Counted from the first letter of the stretch, positions 33,843 through 42,652 are shown. The stretch: DNA of 64,000 nt from Parapedobacter sp964498395 (GCA_964498395.1 CAZCHE010000003.1:434001-498000); one strand, 5' to 3'. The notes: generated by a model from the letters alone, not told the origin. Numbers and translations: made by a program.

Positions 33843-35186
33843 ATGGCTTTATCACCACTTACCGCCGTTTCTCCTGTAGACGGCCGTTATCATCAAGCAA
33901 CGCACGAATTAGCAGACTATTTTTCCGAATACGCCCTGATCAAATACCGTGTATTTGTAGAAATCGAATATTTCATCTGCCTCAGCAACTCCGGAATCCC
34001 GCAGTTGCAGCATTTTGATGGCAGCCTCAATGACAAACTCCGGGCCATCCATCAACAGTTTTCGTTGGAAGACGCGCTATGGATCAAGGAAAAGGAAAAA
34101 GAAACCAACCACGACGTGAAAGCCGTGGAATATTTCCTGAAGGACCGGTTTGAAGCGTTAGGCTTGGTAGATTCGTTGGAATTTATCCATTTCGGGTTGA
34201 CTTCCCAGGACGTCAATAACACTGCGATCCCTTACTCATGGAAAGAAGCGCTGAACAAGGTGTATATTCCCCAACTGAACAACCTCTTCACGGAGTTGGA
34301 CCAATTGGCCAACGAATGGGCAGCTATCCCGATGTTAGCGCGTACCCATGGACAACCCGCTTCACCGACTCGGTTAGGCAAGGAAATCAATGTGTTTACC
34401 GAACGGCTCAGCCAACAGATACGGTTGCTCCAATCCGTACCTTATGCCGCCAAATTCGGTGGTGCAACGGGCAATTTCAATGCACACAAAGTGGCTTATC
34501 CCGACATGGATTGGGTGGCTTTCGGCAATAGGTTTGTGGATGAAGTGTTGGGCCTGCATCGTTCGCAGACCACTACCCAGATTGAGCATTACGATCATTT
34601 CGCCGCCCACTGTGATGCACTCAAGCGCATCAATACGATATTGATCGACCTATGCAGGGATATGTGGACGTACATCTCCATGGATTATTTCAAGCAGAAA
34701 ATCACCAAAGGGCAAATCGGTTCTTCGGCCATGCCCCACAAGGTGAACCCGATCGACTTTGAAAACGCAGAGGGCAATCTAGGCATTGCCAACGCCCTAT
34801 TTGAGCACTTGGCCGCCAAACTACCTATCTCGCGTTTGCAGCGCGACCTGACCGACTCCACCGTATTGCGCAATATCGGGGTTCCATTGGCGCACACCTT
34901 GATAGCCATCAAGTCGACCATTAGGGGCTTGAAAAAGCTCATCCTTAACGAACAAGCGCTGAGGACCGACCTGGAGCAAAATTGGGCCGTGGTAGCCGAG
35001 GCGATCCAAACCATCCTTCGCCGAGAAGGGTATCCCAAGCCGTATGAGGCACTGAAGGAACTGACCCGTACCAACGAAGCGATAACAGAAGCCACCATCG
35101 CCGCCTTTGTAGACACACTCAATGTTAGCGATGCGGTCAAAGCGGAACTAAAAACCATTACACCGGCGAATTATACAGGGGTATAA
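33843..35186 (+). CDS. purB: Adenylosuccinate lyase
   Basis: 447-residue purine-biosynthesis lyase (splits SAICAR and adenylosuccinate to fumarate plus AICAR or AMP). Seen: MALSPLTAVSPVDGRYH start, HFGLTSQDVNNT (substrate motif), ARTHGQPASPTRLGKE, and the signature loop GSSAMPHKVNPIDFENAEGN (mobile catalytic Ser). Length and order typical of the PurB subfamily of gammaproteobacterial/Bacteroidota type. Its stop codon TAA overlaps the next ATG by one base. Confidence 0.97.
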   Translation: MALSPLTAVSPVDGRYHQATHELADYFSEYALIKYRVFVEIEYFICLSNSGIPQLQHFDGSLNDKLRAIHQQFSLEDALWIKEKEKETNHDVKAVEYFLKDRFEALGLVDSLEFIHFGLTSQDVNNTAIPYSWKEALNKVYIPQLNNLFTELDQLANEWAAIPMLARTHGQPASPTRLGKEINVFTERLSQQIRLLQSVPYAAKFGGATGNFNAHKVAYPDMDWVAFGNRFVDEVLGLHRSQTTTQIEHYDHFAAHCDALKRINTILIDLCRDMWTYISMDYFKQKITKGQIGSSAMPHKVNPIDFENAEGNLGIANALFEHLAAKLPISRLQRDLTDSTVLRNIGVPLAHTLIAIKSTIRGLKKLILNEQALRTDLEQNWAVVAEAIQTILRREGYPKPYEALKELTRTNEAITEATIAAFVDTLNVSDAVKAELKTITPANYTGV

Positions 35187-36547
35187 TGAAAAAAACCAAG
35201 CATAAGGTGATGGAAAAGGCGTTGAGGGTCATCACCACCATCATTGCCATACTCATCCTGATTTGGGTAGCACTGGTGCATAAGATCGACCGGACACCCT
35301 ACCAGGAGACGGCACATTATGCCGCTTGGAAAACATGGATAGCCGACAAGCAATTCGAGGCGAAAACCGGCGATATCCAAGTAGGATGGGCAAAAGAAAA
35401 TATCACGCCAGACACGCCTGGACCAATGGCTGGTTACGGTAAGCGGTGGGGCAGGCATTTTGAATCCATCCGTGATTCATTGTATGTACGGGTGATCGCG
35501 GTACGCAACCCAACACAAACGCTCTATCTCCTGGCAGCTGACATGCTCATTATCCCCCCCAACGTCACCGAACGCCTAGCGGAGCTCTTGCAAGAAGACG
35601 GCATTTCACTGGCTGATGTACACTTGGGGGCTACCCACACGCACCACAGCCTCGGCGGATGGGGCGAATCGATAACTGGCCAACTTTTTGGCGGGAGGTA
35701 CAATCCAGCGGTCGAAGAACGGCTGGCCCTCGCGTTTAGAGACGCCATACGCAAATCACGTCTTGACGTGGTGAATGCTGAAATCAGCTATGCAGAGAGC
35801 AGCAACGATGAGAATATCCGGTTCCGCCTCAACGTGGCGGATGGGGAAGTAGATCCCGATATCCGATCGCTGATATTCCAGCGTGCCGATGGCAAACGAG
35901 CCAGACTCGTCACCTATGCCGCACACGCCACAGTACTGAAGGCAGATTCCTTGTATATTTCCAGAGATTACCCCGGCATGTTGGTTGATTCACTCGAAAA
36001 CCAAGAAGCTGAATTTGCCATATTCATGGCTGGTGCGGTAGGCAGCATGGGGCCTAAGGCCGAGGGTGAAGATGGCTATGACCGGGCCGAAAACATCGCC
36101 GGCAACCTATTGTCGCACGTCCAGCAAAGCCAAGTCCTGCCACTCGAAAACACCCCTCCTTTGCTATCGGCTTACTTCGAGCTCCCCATGCCGGAGCAAG
36201 ATGCCCGTATTAGTATTGATTATGCGCTGCGTCCATGGGTATTCCGGTGGGCGTTTGGCAACTACCCGACCTACATAAAAGTCACCAAGATTGGCAACAC
36301 ATTGCTCATCGGCATGCCGGCAGACTTTTCGGGCGAAATCATGAATGAGTTAGACGATTATGCCCAAAGCAAGAACATCGACTTGATCATCACCAGTTTC
36401 AATGGGGGATACATTGGATACATCACCCCCGGAAGGTTATACGAAAAAGATCTATACGAAACCATTACCATGTCATGGGCTGGTTATCAGTCTGGCCAGT
36501 ATTTTACCGAAGTCGCCAAAGACATCATCGATAAAGTGAGCGAGTAA
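35186..36547 (+). CDS. Neutral/alkaline ceramidase-like secreted protein
   Basis: 453 residues. N-terminal hydrophobic anchor at about 14-33 (ALRVITTIIAILILIWVALV), then the neutral ceramidase N-terminal domain: GWAKENITPDTPGPMAGYG, GATHTHHSLGGWGE (metal-binding His pair) and FMAGAVGSMGPKA. The C-terminal region of classical ceramidases is shortened. Bacteroidota make sphingolipids, so ceramide or a related amide is a plausible substrate (inference). TAATG overlap with purB suggests coupling despite unrelated roles. Confidence 0.85.
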   Translation: MKKTKHKVMEKALRVITTIIAILILIWVALVHKIDRTPYQETAHYAAWKTWIADKQFEAKTGDIQVGWAKENITPDTPGPMAGYGKRWGRHFESIRDSLYVRVIAVRNPTQTLYLLAADMLIIPPNVTERLAELLQEDGISLADVHLGATHTHHSLGGWGESITGQLFGGRYNPAVEERLALAFRDAIRKSRLDVVNAEISYAESSNDENIRFRLNVADGEVDPDIRSLIFQRADGKRARLVTYAAHATVLKADSLYISRDYPGMLVDSLENQEAEFAIFMAGAVGSMGPKAEGEDGYDRAENIAGNLLSHVQQSQVLPLENTPPLLSAYFELPMPEQDARISIDYALRPWVFRWAFGNYPTYIKVTKIGNTLLIGMPADFSGEIMNELDDYAQSKNIDLIITSFNGGYIGYITPGRLYEKDLYETITMSWAGYQSGQYFTEVAKDIIDKVSE

Positions 36548-36601
36548 AGCGGCGAGTGAAGCTTTGACGCCTCCCTGACCAAATTAATCGTATAATATTA
36601 A

Positions 36602-36609
36602 TACCTTTG
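36602..36609 (+). promoter_or_regulatory. -7 promoter element of the nfu-like gene
   Basis: TACCTTTG, perfect TAnnTTTG, 19 bases before the ATG at 36629. Confidence 0.55.
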
Positions 36610-36628
36610 TAAAAAATCGCTTTATAGT

Positions 36629-37183
36629 ATGGCAACGATAAACGTTTATACCGAATATACACCGAATCCAGCGACCATGAAGTTCCTGGTCAATAAATTG
36701 CTGATCAACGGCAGTCTGGATTACCCGGATCGGGAGAAGGCACAAGAATCCCCCTTTGCAAGGGAGCTTTTCAAATTCAACTTTGTGAACGGTGTGTTTT
36801 TTGCCAGTAACTTCGTAACCATTACTAAAACACCTGATGCGGAATGGGAAGACATCGAAGGGATTCTGAAAGACTTCGTCAAAGGTGCCGTTGAATCCGA
36901 ACTTAAGGTGCAAGAAATCGCCAAAGATGAGGACGTGAACTTCGAGGGTACGGAAACCGAAGTCAAAATCCAGCAAATCCTGCACGACTATGTTCGGCCT
37001 GCCGTAGAACAAGACGGAGGAGCTATCAGCTATAAATCGTTTGAAGAAGGTACCGTAACCGTTGAGTTGCGGGGTTCTTGCAGTGGATGCCCCTCCTCTA
37101 CCATCACCTTGAAAGCTGGGATCGAAGGATTGCTCAAACGGATGGTTCCAGAAGTACAAGAGGTTGTAGCCGAAGCAATGTAA
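36629..37183 (+). CDS. NifU-domain iron-sulfur carrier (Nfu type)
   Basis: 184 residues in two parts: an N-terminal Nfu_N domain (about 1-85, EYTPNPATMKFLVNKLL, GVFFASNFVTITK) and a C-terminal NifU domain with the cluster-binding CSGCPSS near residue 151. Assembles and passes 4Fe-4S clusters to target enzymes. Cytoplasmic. The next gene starts four bases later. Confidence 0.94.
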   Translation: MATINVYTEYTPNPATMKFLVNKLLINGSLDYPDREKAQESPFARELFKFNFVNGVFFASNFVTITKTPDAEWEDIEGILKDFVKGAVESELKVQEIAKDEDVNFEGTETEVKIQQILHDYVRPAVEQDGGAISYKSFEEGTVTVELRGSCSGCPSSTITLKAGIEGLLKRMVPEVQEVVAEAM

Positions 37184-37187
37184 GGCA

Positions 37188-37871
37188 ATGTCTATCCTAC
37201 GATTAACCATCATATCATTAGGGGTATTGTTGTTTATTGCCTGTGGCAATTCTTCCAACCAAACTACTGAAAACAAGGCGACAGCTGACGAAGAAGCATC
37301 AACCGCTCCTCAAACGGTCGCCAAAAACATCTTGTTTCTGGGCAATAGCCTCACCGCTGGCTATGGTCTTGACGATCCCAACCAAGCGTTTCCCGGTATC
37401 ATCCAGCAATGGATCGATTCGCTAGGATTATCCTACCGGGTCATCGGTGCCGGGGTGAGTGGAGAAACTTCCGCAGCAGGCAACGAGCGTATCGACTGGC
37501 TATTGAATGAAGAAATAGACATTTTCATATTAGAATTAGGGGCCAATGACGGCCTACGCGGGATCCCGACTGAAGAGACACATAAAAACCTACAAAGCAT
37601 TATTGATAAGGTCAAAAGCAAGTATCCCGCGTGCAAACTCATCCTGACGGGTATGCTCGTACCTCCAAGCATGGGAGGCGATTACGGCCGCGCATTCTCC
37701 GCGATATTCCCAAAACTCGCTAACGACAATGGGATGGCCCTCGTACCATTCCTTTTGGAAGGAGTGGCAGGCGAAGCCAAACTCAACCAGCATGATGGCA
37801 TCCACCCCACCGAAGAAGGACACCGAATCCTTGCGGAAAATGTGTGGGAAATATTGGAGCCCCTGCTCTGA
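37188..37871 (+). CDS. GDSL/SGNH esterase lipoprotein (TesA-like)
   Basis: 227 residues. Lipoprotein signal with LLFIACGNS, then an SGNH hydrolase: LFLGNSLTAGYG (nucleophile Ser in GNSL), GAGVSGETSA, LELGANDGLRG, and the Asp-His pair in DGIHPTEEGH near the C-terminus. Relative of arylesterase/lysophospholipase TesA, probably hydrolysing acyl or acetyl esters in the periplasm or at the outer membrane. It starts 4 bases after the NifU gene; likely co-transcribed. Confidence 0.92.
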   Translation: MSILRLTIISLGVLLFIACGNSSNQTTENKATADEEASTAPQTVAKNILFLGNSLTAGYGLDDPNQAFPGIIQQWIDSLGLSYRVIGAGVSGETSAAGNERIDWLLNEEIDIFILELGANDGLRGIPTEETHKNLQSIIDKVKSKYPACKLILTGMLVPPSMGGDYGRAFSAIFPKLANDNGMALVPFLLEGVAGEAKLNQHDGIHPTEEGHRILAENVWEILEPLL

Positions 37872-37907
37872 CGAATGGTCAGCTATCAGAAATAGGTAAA
37901 CAATCTT

Positions 37908-38018
37908 AAGACTTCCCGTCTTTGGTCTTCGGACTTCCGTCTCCGGTCTTCGGTCTTCGGTCTTCGGTCTTCGGTCTTCCGTCTCCCGACTTCCAAACTT
38001 CAGCCTTCCCGGCTTCTG
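37908..38018. repeat. Word-repeat spacer with five tandem CGGTCTT units
   Basis: Core at 37944-37978 is five perfect head-to-tail copies of CGGTCTT, flanked by near-copies (GGACTTCCGTC, GTCTTCGG). The reverse complement word AGACCGAAGA recurs at 62.46-62.54 kb inside a gene end. No promoter or ORF assigned; the minus-strand open frame through it is a repeat artefact. Confidence 0.75.
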
Positions 38019-38073
38019 ATATCTCACAATTAATCACTAACTTTAGCCGCAAAAATCGAATTAACCATATAAA

Positions 38074-38919
38074 ATGAGCGAAGACATCACTAAACTAGAA
38101 AAAACCGCATCGCAGGTCAGACGTGACATTGTACGAATGGTTCATGCTTGCCAATCGGGCCATCCCGGTGGATCATTGGGATGTACTGACTTTTTCGTGG
38201 CATTGTATTTCGATGTCATGGAGCGTAAACCCGGTTTTGATATGGACGGCATCGGTGAGGATATCTTCTTCCTATCCAACGGGCATATCTCACCTGTTTT
38301 TTACAGCACATTGGCCCGTGCCGGATATTTTGAAACCAGCGAGCTAGCCACGTTCCGTCAAATCAACTCGCGCCTGCAAGGCCACCCGACTACCCACGAG
38401 GGGCTACCTGGAGTGCGTATCGCGTCCGGTTCGCTAGGACAAGGGCTATCCGTAGCCATAGGCGCCGCCCAAGCAAAAAAACTCAACCAAGACAATCACT
38501 TGGTATATGTACTGATGGGTGATGGAGAGCAACAAGAAGGCCAAATATGGGAAGCCGCCATGTATGCACCACACAACAAAGTGGATAATTTGATCGCCAC
38601 CATCGACTACAATGGTCAGCAAATTGACGGTGCTACGGAAGATGTGCTATCCCTCGGCAACCTTAGGGCCAAATGGGAGGCGTTTGGTTGGGATGTCCTC
38701 GAGATGAATGGCAATGTCATGAGCGACGTGTTAGCCGGGCTAGCTGACGCCAAATCACGGACCGGAAAAGGGAAACCCGTGTTAATATTGATGAAAACAG
38801 AGATGGGCAACGGCGTTGATTTCATGATGGGATCGCATAAATGGCACGGCGTAGCGCCCAATGACGAGCAATTGGCATCGGCCCTTTCACAACTGGAGGA
38901 AACGTTGGGAGATTATTAA
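38074..38919 (+). CDS. Transketolase, N-terminal subunit
   Basis: 281-residue thiamine-pyrophosphate-binding half of a split transketolase. Seen: SGHPGGSLGCTDFFVALY, LSNGHISPVFYS, ASGSLGQGLSVAIGAA and GDGEQQEGQIWEAA with NHKVDN-type TPP/Mg sites. Works with the following gene as alpha/beta subunits in the pentose phosphate pathway. A TAACTTTA near-consensus -7 element lies 29-36 bases before the ATG. Confidence 0.95.
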   Translation: MSEDITKLEKTASQVRRDIVRMVHACQSGHPGGSLGCTDFFVALYFDVMERKPGFDMDGIGEDIFFLSNGHISPVFYSTLARAGYFETSELATFRQINSRLQGHPTTHEGLPGVRIASGSLGQGLSVAIGAAQAKKLNQDNHLVYVLMGDGEQQEGQIWEAAMYAPHNKVDNLIATIDYNGQQIDGATEDVLSLGNLRAKWEAFGWDVLEMNGNVMSDVLAGLADAKSRTGKGKPVLILMKTEMGNGVDFMMGSHKWHGVAPNDEQLASALSQLEETLGDY

Positions 38920-38928
38920 TTTATTGTA

Positions 38929-39001
38929 GATTTTAGACTTACGAATGACGATTTTATCCGATCGCGCCTTCCAAAATCTAAAATCGTAAATCGTAAATCG
39001 T
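38929..39001. repeat. Inverted and tandem repeat between transketolase halves
   Basis: Arms GATTTTAGA (38929-38937) and TCTAAAATC (38977-38985) form a long-loop hairpin. Three tandem 7-bp units AAATCGT (38981-39001) follow and run straight into the ATG of the C-terminal subunit. It may influence subunit ratio (inference). Confidence 0.6.
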
Positions 39002-39003
39002 AA

Positions 39004-39960
39004 ATGAAAAAATACACGTATACAGATAAAAAAGACACCCGTTCAGGATTCGGAGCAGGACTACTGGAAGTGGGGCGAAAAAACGAAAATGTCGTGGCAT
39101 TGTGCGCCGATCTGATCGGTTCGCTCAAGATGAATGACTTCATCAAGGAATTCCCAGCGCGATTTTTCCAAGTGGGTATTGCCGAAGCCAATATGATGGG
39201 CATGGCGGCGGGGTTGACCATTGGTGGTAAAATCCCTTATACTGGCACTTTTGCCAACTTCTCAACGGGTCGGGTCTATGACCAAATCAGGCAATCTATC
39301 GCCTATTCGGATAAAAATGTAAAAATCTGCGCTTCCCATGCGGGCCTTACCCTCGGTGAAGATGGTGCTACCCACCAGATCTTGGAAGATATCGGGCTGA
39401 TGAAAATGCTACCCGGTATGACCGTCATCAATCCGTGCGACTACAACCAAACGAAAGCAGCTACCATTGCTATTGCGGATCACCATGGACCTGTTTACCT
39501 ACGTTTTGGACGCCCGGTTGTGCCAATTTTCACCGACCCCAATCAAAAATTCGAGATCGGAAAAGCCTGGATGGTCAATGAAGGCACAGATGTCAGCATT
39601 TTCGCCACCGGACACTTGGTGTGGGAAGCGATCCAAGCGGGTGAGCAATTGGCCGAGTTAGGCATCAACGCCGAAATCATCAATATCCATACGATTAAGC
39701 CATTGGACGAGGAAGCCATCTTGAAATCCGTTGTCAAGACAGGCTGTGTAGTCACCGCAGAAGAGCATAACCGGTTAGGTGGACTTGGAGACAGTGTCGC
39801 ACAGGTACTGGCTAAAAACAATCCGAGCCCACAAGAATATGTGGCCGTAAACGACAGCTTCGGTGAAAGTGGCACACCCGCCCAGCTCATGGAAAAATAT
39901 GGCTTGAATGCCGCCAGTATTGTGGCCGCCGCGCAACGTGTCATCAAACGCAAATCATAA
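39004..39960 (+). CDS. Transketolase, C-terminal subunit
   Basis: 318-residue pyrimidine-binding half: FQVGIAEANMMGMAAGLTI (catalytic Glu), ASHAGLTLGEDGATHQ, YLRFGRPVVP and the C-terminal domain with VVTAEEHNRLGGLG. Partner of the gene before it; the ATG is fused to the preceding AAATCGT repeat. Confidence 0.95.
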   Translation: MKKYTYTDKKDTRSGFGAGLLEVGRKNENVVALCADLIGSLKMNDFIKEFPARFFQVGIAEANMMGMAAGLTIGGKIPYTGTFANFSTGRVYDQIRQSIAYSDKNVKICASHAGLTLGEDGATHQILEDIGLMKMLPGMTVINPCDYNQTKAATIAIADHHGPVYLRFGRPVVPIFTDPNQKFEIGKAWMVNEGTDVSIFATGHLVWEAIQAGEQLAELGINAEIINIHTIKPLDEEAILKSVVKTGCVVTAEEHNRLGGLGDSVAQVLAKNNPSPQEYVAVNDSFGESGTPAQLMEKYGLNAASIVAAAQRVIKRKS

Positions 39961-39985
39961 GTAAGCGAATACAAACCAGCATTTG

Positions 39986-40531
39986 ATGGAAGACGCCCAA
40001 ATATTGGAGAAATTTGCGGATAAGCGTACACGGGAGGAGGCGTTTACTCTGTTGCTGAAGAAATATCAGCAAAAAGTCTATTGGCATGTGCGACGCTTGG
40101 TCATCGATCATGAAGATGCAGATGATTTGGTGCAGGACATCTTCATCAAGGTCTGGCGAAATCTGGAAAATTTCAGGGAGGACGCCCAGTTGTATACGTG
40201 GCTGTATCGCATCGCGACCAACGAATGCATTACGTTTCTGAACAAGAAAAAACAGCGTCAAAACGTCTCGCTGGATGATGAAAGTTCGGCCTATCTCGCC
40301 GATTCATTGACAGACACGCCGTATTTCAATGGCAACCAGGCACAGCTGAAACTGCAACAGGCCCTGCTGACACTTCCGGAAAAGCAACGGTTGGTCTTCA
40401 ACATGAAATATTTTGATGACCTGAAATATGAGGAAATATCGGAAATCGTCGGTACCAGTGTAGGTGCCCTAAAGGCATCATACCATTTGGCAGTGAAGAA
40501 AATAGCACAATTTTTTGAGGCAAACGATTAA
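39986..40531 (+). CDS. ECF-type sigma factor
   Basis: 181 residues: region 2 with DHEDADDLVQDIFIKVWRNL and LYTWLYRIATNECI, region 4 with RLVFNMKYFDDLKYEEISEI and GTSVGALKASYHLAVKKI. RpoE-like group common in Bacteroidota. ATG 39986 preferred over the TTG three bases upstream. Followed by an anti-sigma-like membrane protein and a periplasmic helical protein, a typical sigma operon. Confidence 0.94.
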   Translation: MEDAQILEKFADKRTREEAFTLLLKKYQQKVYWHVRRLVIDHEDADDLVQDIFIKVWRNLENFREDAQLYTWLYRIATNECITFLNKKKQRQNVSLDDESSAYLADSLTDTPYFNGNQAQLKLQQALLTLPEKQRLVFNMKYFDDLKYEEISEIVGTSVGALKASYHLAVKKIAQFFEAND

Positions 40532-40564
40532 ACCTTCACCCGGCAAAAACATCTAAGGAGTACC

Positions 40565-41368
40565 ATGAAGGATAAATGTACATACCACATTTTCGATGCA
40601 GCGGGCAATTTGTCTGACGCCATGCGTGTAAATCCCTACACCGTGCCGGCTGGGTATTTTGATGACCTACAGCAACTTATCCTTCAGCGCGGGCGTCATA
40701 TCGAAGATGCACAGGCTTCATTCACGGTGCCCTCCGACTATTTCAATCAACTGCAAGAGGATATCACGGTAAAAATCTCGGAGTCAGCGCTTAAAGTGCG
40801 CGTAAGTGATCCCGGTTTCTCCGTTCCGGAAGGGTATTTCGGAAACCTCGAAAAAAACACACTTGAGCGGATTAAATTTATCGATGGCCATTCAGCGCCT
40901 GCGATGGCTACGCCTCCGGATTACTTCCAACAATTACAGGAAGATATCCTAGCTAAAGTAGCCGAACAACAGTTGAGCGCACGTGTCAATGGTGAGTCCG
41001 GTTTTTCGGTACCCGATGGCTATTTCGATGCGTTGACGCACCGTGTTGCCGACCGTACTACCCATCGTCAAACGACCCCTGTGCGCCGCATTAGCCAACC
41101 TCGATGGATGACCTATGCCGCCGCTGCTTGTATTGCATTAGCGGTAAGCGTCGTCGGCTTTTTTAAATTGAACCACGATGAAGAGGTTGTGCAAACCAGC
41201 CACCTAGCCTCGGTGTCCGATCAGGAAATCCTTAGCTATCTGGAGCTTTACGGCACGGAAAACGACATCGTTTACATTTCAGAGCACATCGATGATTTCG
41301 GTGAGCGTGGTATCGGTGACGGATTGAGTGACGAAGATATTGAAGCATACCTTAACAATACGCTTTAA
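40565..41368 (+). CDS. Anti-sigma-like membrane protein with A-B-A-B-A internal repeats
   Basis: 267 residues. Residues 25-165 hold five copies of a [V/T]P.[GD]YF..L motif at Tyr-Phe 31-32, 59-60, 91-92, 120-121 and 153-154. They alternate: type A (VPAGYFDDL, VPEGYFGNL, VPDGYFDAL) and type B (PSDYFNQLQEDI, PPDYFQQLQEDI), a 60-residue super-repeat. One membrane segment at about 183-200 and a small extracytoplasmic part follow. Bacteroidota anti-sigma proteins usually bear one or two such motifs; five is unusual. Likely inhibits the upstream sigma factor. Confidence 0.8.
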   Translation: MKDKCTYHIFDAAGNLSDAMRVNPYTVPAGYFDDLQQLILQRGRHIEDAQASFTVPSDYFNQLQEDITVKISESALKVRVSDPGFSVPEGYFGNLEKNTLERIKFIDGHSAPAMATPPDYFQQLQEDILAKVAEQQLSARVNGESGFSVPDGYFDALTHRVADRTTHRQTTPVRRISQPRWMTYAAAACIALAVSVVGFFKLNHDEEVVQTSHLASVSDQEILSYLELYGTENDIVYISEHIDDFGERGIGDGLSDEDIEAYLNNTL

Positions 41369-41370
41369 AA

Positions 41371-41847
41371 ATGACCGCAGTAAAATACTTGAATCTTGTA
41401 GCAATCATTATGCTGTTTTCTGTCGCGTTTGCCACGGCACAGGAAAGCAGGTCGCAGCGGTTTGAACGGATTGAAGCGGAGAAAATAGCATTCATTACCA
41501 AAGAGCTGGATTTGACACCGTCAGAAGCGCAGAAATTCTTCCCGATATACAACCAATACTACAATGAGATTTCCAAGCTACGGCACGAAAAGCGGGATGG
41601 AAGGACACAAAACCAGCAGAATCTGCAAAGTCAGAAAATTCCCGGGAATACGCTCAATCCGACCAATCGGGATGTGCTCGCTTTCGATGCCAAAGAATTG
41701 GAAGTAAAGAAAATCTACCGGAAGCGGTTTACCAATGTCATCGGCCAAGCACGGGCTTCGCGCTTCTTTGAAGTAGAAGAAGAGTTTCGAAACCACCTCA
41801 TGCGGGAGTTGCAGCACCGCAGGCGTGACAACGATAATAGGCATTAA
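41371..41847 (+). CDS. Periplasmic helical protein (Spy/CpxP-like)
   Basis: 158 residues: signal peptide to about 24 (LFSVAFATAQ), then helices rich in Arg, Glu and Gln (KIAFITKELDLTPSEAQKFFPIYNQYYNEI), reminiscent of Spy/CpxP-type LTxxQ chaperones. It follows the anti-sigma gene by two bases and closes the operon. Role as sensor or chaperone for envelope stress inferred. Confidence 0.8.
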   Translation: MTAVKYLNLVAIIMLFSVAFATAQESRSQRFERIEAEKIAFITKELDLTPSEAQKFFPIYNQYYNEISKLRHEKRDGRTQNQQNLQSQKIPGNTLNPTNRDVLAFDAKELEVKKIYRKRFTNVIGQARASRFFEVEEEFRNHLMRELQHRRRDNDNRH

Positions 41848-41896
41848 ACTCCTTGCTTGCTGATACCCCTTGCTTGATTTTGGAACTTTATTTTAT

Positions 41897-41904
41897 TATA
41901 TTTG
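41897..41904 (+). promoter_or_regulatory. -7 element giving a near-leaderless antitoxin mRNA
   Basis: TATATTTG (perfect TAnnTTTG) with CTTG 20 bases upstream at 41873-41876. The ATG at 41912 is only 7 bases downstream, about where transcription should begin. Confidence 0.6.
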
Positions 41905-41911
41905 TTTCACC

Positions 41912-42115
41912 ATGGTTATTGAGCGTACAGACAAAGAAATCATTTTCCGTTTACCGTTGGATACTGATATCCGCGGTTTACAGCGTATTATCAATTATTT
42001 CAATTATAAAGAAACAATCAGCACAAGCAAGGGAACGGAAGAACAGGCCAACAAACTGGCTAATGAATCTAAAAAACGTTGGTGGGCTGAAAACAAGGAA
42101 CGCTTCATCAAGTGA
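41912..42115 (+). CDS. Probable antitoxin of a PIN-type toxin module
   Basis: 67 residues (ATG 41912), basic C-terminal helix (KKRWWAENKERFIK) and a short strand-like N-terminus (MVIERTDKEIIFRLP). It overlaps the PIN gene by four bases (GTGA), the standard antitoxin-toxin layout. It does not show a recognisable AbrB or RHH domain, so its DNA-binding fold is open. Expected to bind and block the PIN toxin and repress the operon. Confidence 0.75.
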   Translation: MVIERTDKEIIFRLPLDTDIRGLQRIINYFNYKETISTSKGTEEQANKLANESKKRWWAENKERFIK

Positions 42116-42546
42116 ATATCGTCGTAGACACCAATATCGTTTTCAGCACGCTTCTTAATCCTAAATCTACCATCGGGGAAATCCTGATGAATCTCCAAGA
42201 CAAATTCATTTTTTTCGGACCGGAATTGTTAATTGATGAGTTGGAACGATATGCGTCCAGAATAGCTGAATATACCAAACTCACTCCACATCAGCTTTCT
42301 CAAATAGAACAGCTAGTACTATCCAACCTTACTTTAGTTTCAGAAGAACTCATTAGCGAACAATCTTGGATAACCGCTTATCAACTAACTAACGATATTG
42401 ACGAGGATGATACGCCGTTTGTAGCCCTAGCTTTGGAATTAAATACCAAACTCTGGACAGGAGATAAAACACTTGCAAAAGGACTACATAAGAAAGGATC
42501 AAACATTATTATCAGTACCACAGAAATGAAGAATATACTGAAATAG
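42112..42546 (+). CDS. PIN-domain ribonuclease toxin
   Basis: 144 residues beginning with GTG at 42112. PIN fold acidic residues: Asp6 in VVDTNIVFS, Glu43 in LIDELERY region, Asp near 105 in DDTPFVALAL and Asp near 123 in TGDKTLAKGL. Such enzymes cut tRNA or mRNA when freed from the antitoxin. Belongs to the PIN_3-type branch (putative toxin-antitoxin component). Start GTG overlaps the antitoxin stop. Confidence 0.85.
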   Translation: MNIVVDTNIVFSTLLNPKSTIGEILMNLQDKFIFFGPELLIDELERYASRIAEYTKLTPHQLSQIEQLVLSNLTLVSEELISEQSWITAYQLTNDIDEDDTPFVALALELNTKLWTGDKTLAKGLHKKGSNIIISTTEMKNILK

Positions 42547-42644
42547 CATGGTTCCGCGCCGACATCGTGCAAATGTTGCAAGACAAGGCATGTACAACGA
42601 TCTGCTGATCTTTTTTCCACTCTCCATTCAACAAAACTTTATCG

Positions 42645-42652
42645 TATTTTTG
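42645..42652 (+). promoter_or_regulatory. -7 promoter element of the aminotransferase gene
   Basis: TATTTTTG, perfect TAnnTTTG, 21 bases before the ATG at 42674; supports that start over upstream in-frame codons. Confidence 0.55.

Noticed and set aside
37590..38027. Minus-strand ORF over the CGGTCTT tandem repeat
   Set aside because: Its protein is mostly translated repeat (charged RRPETEVRR-like words) and antisense to the esterase gene.
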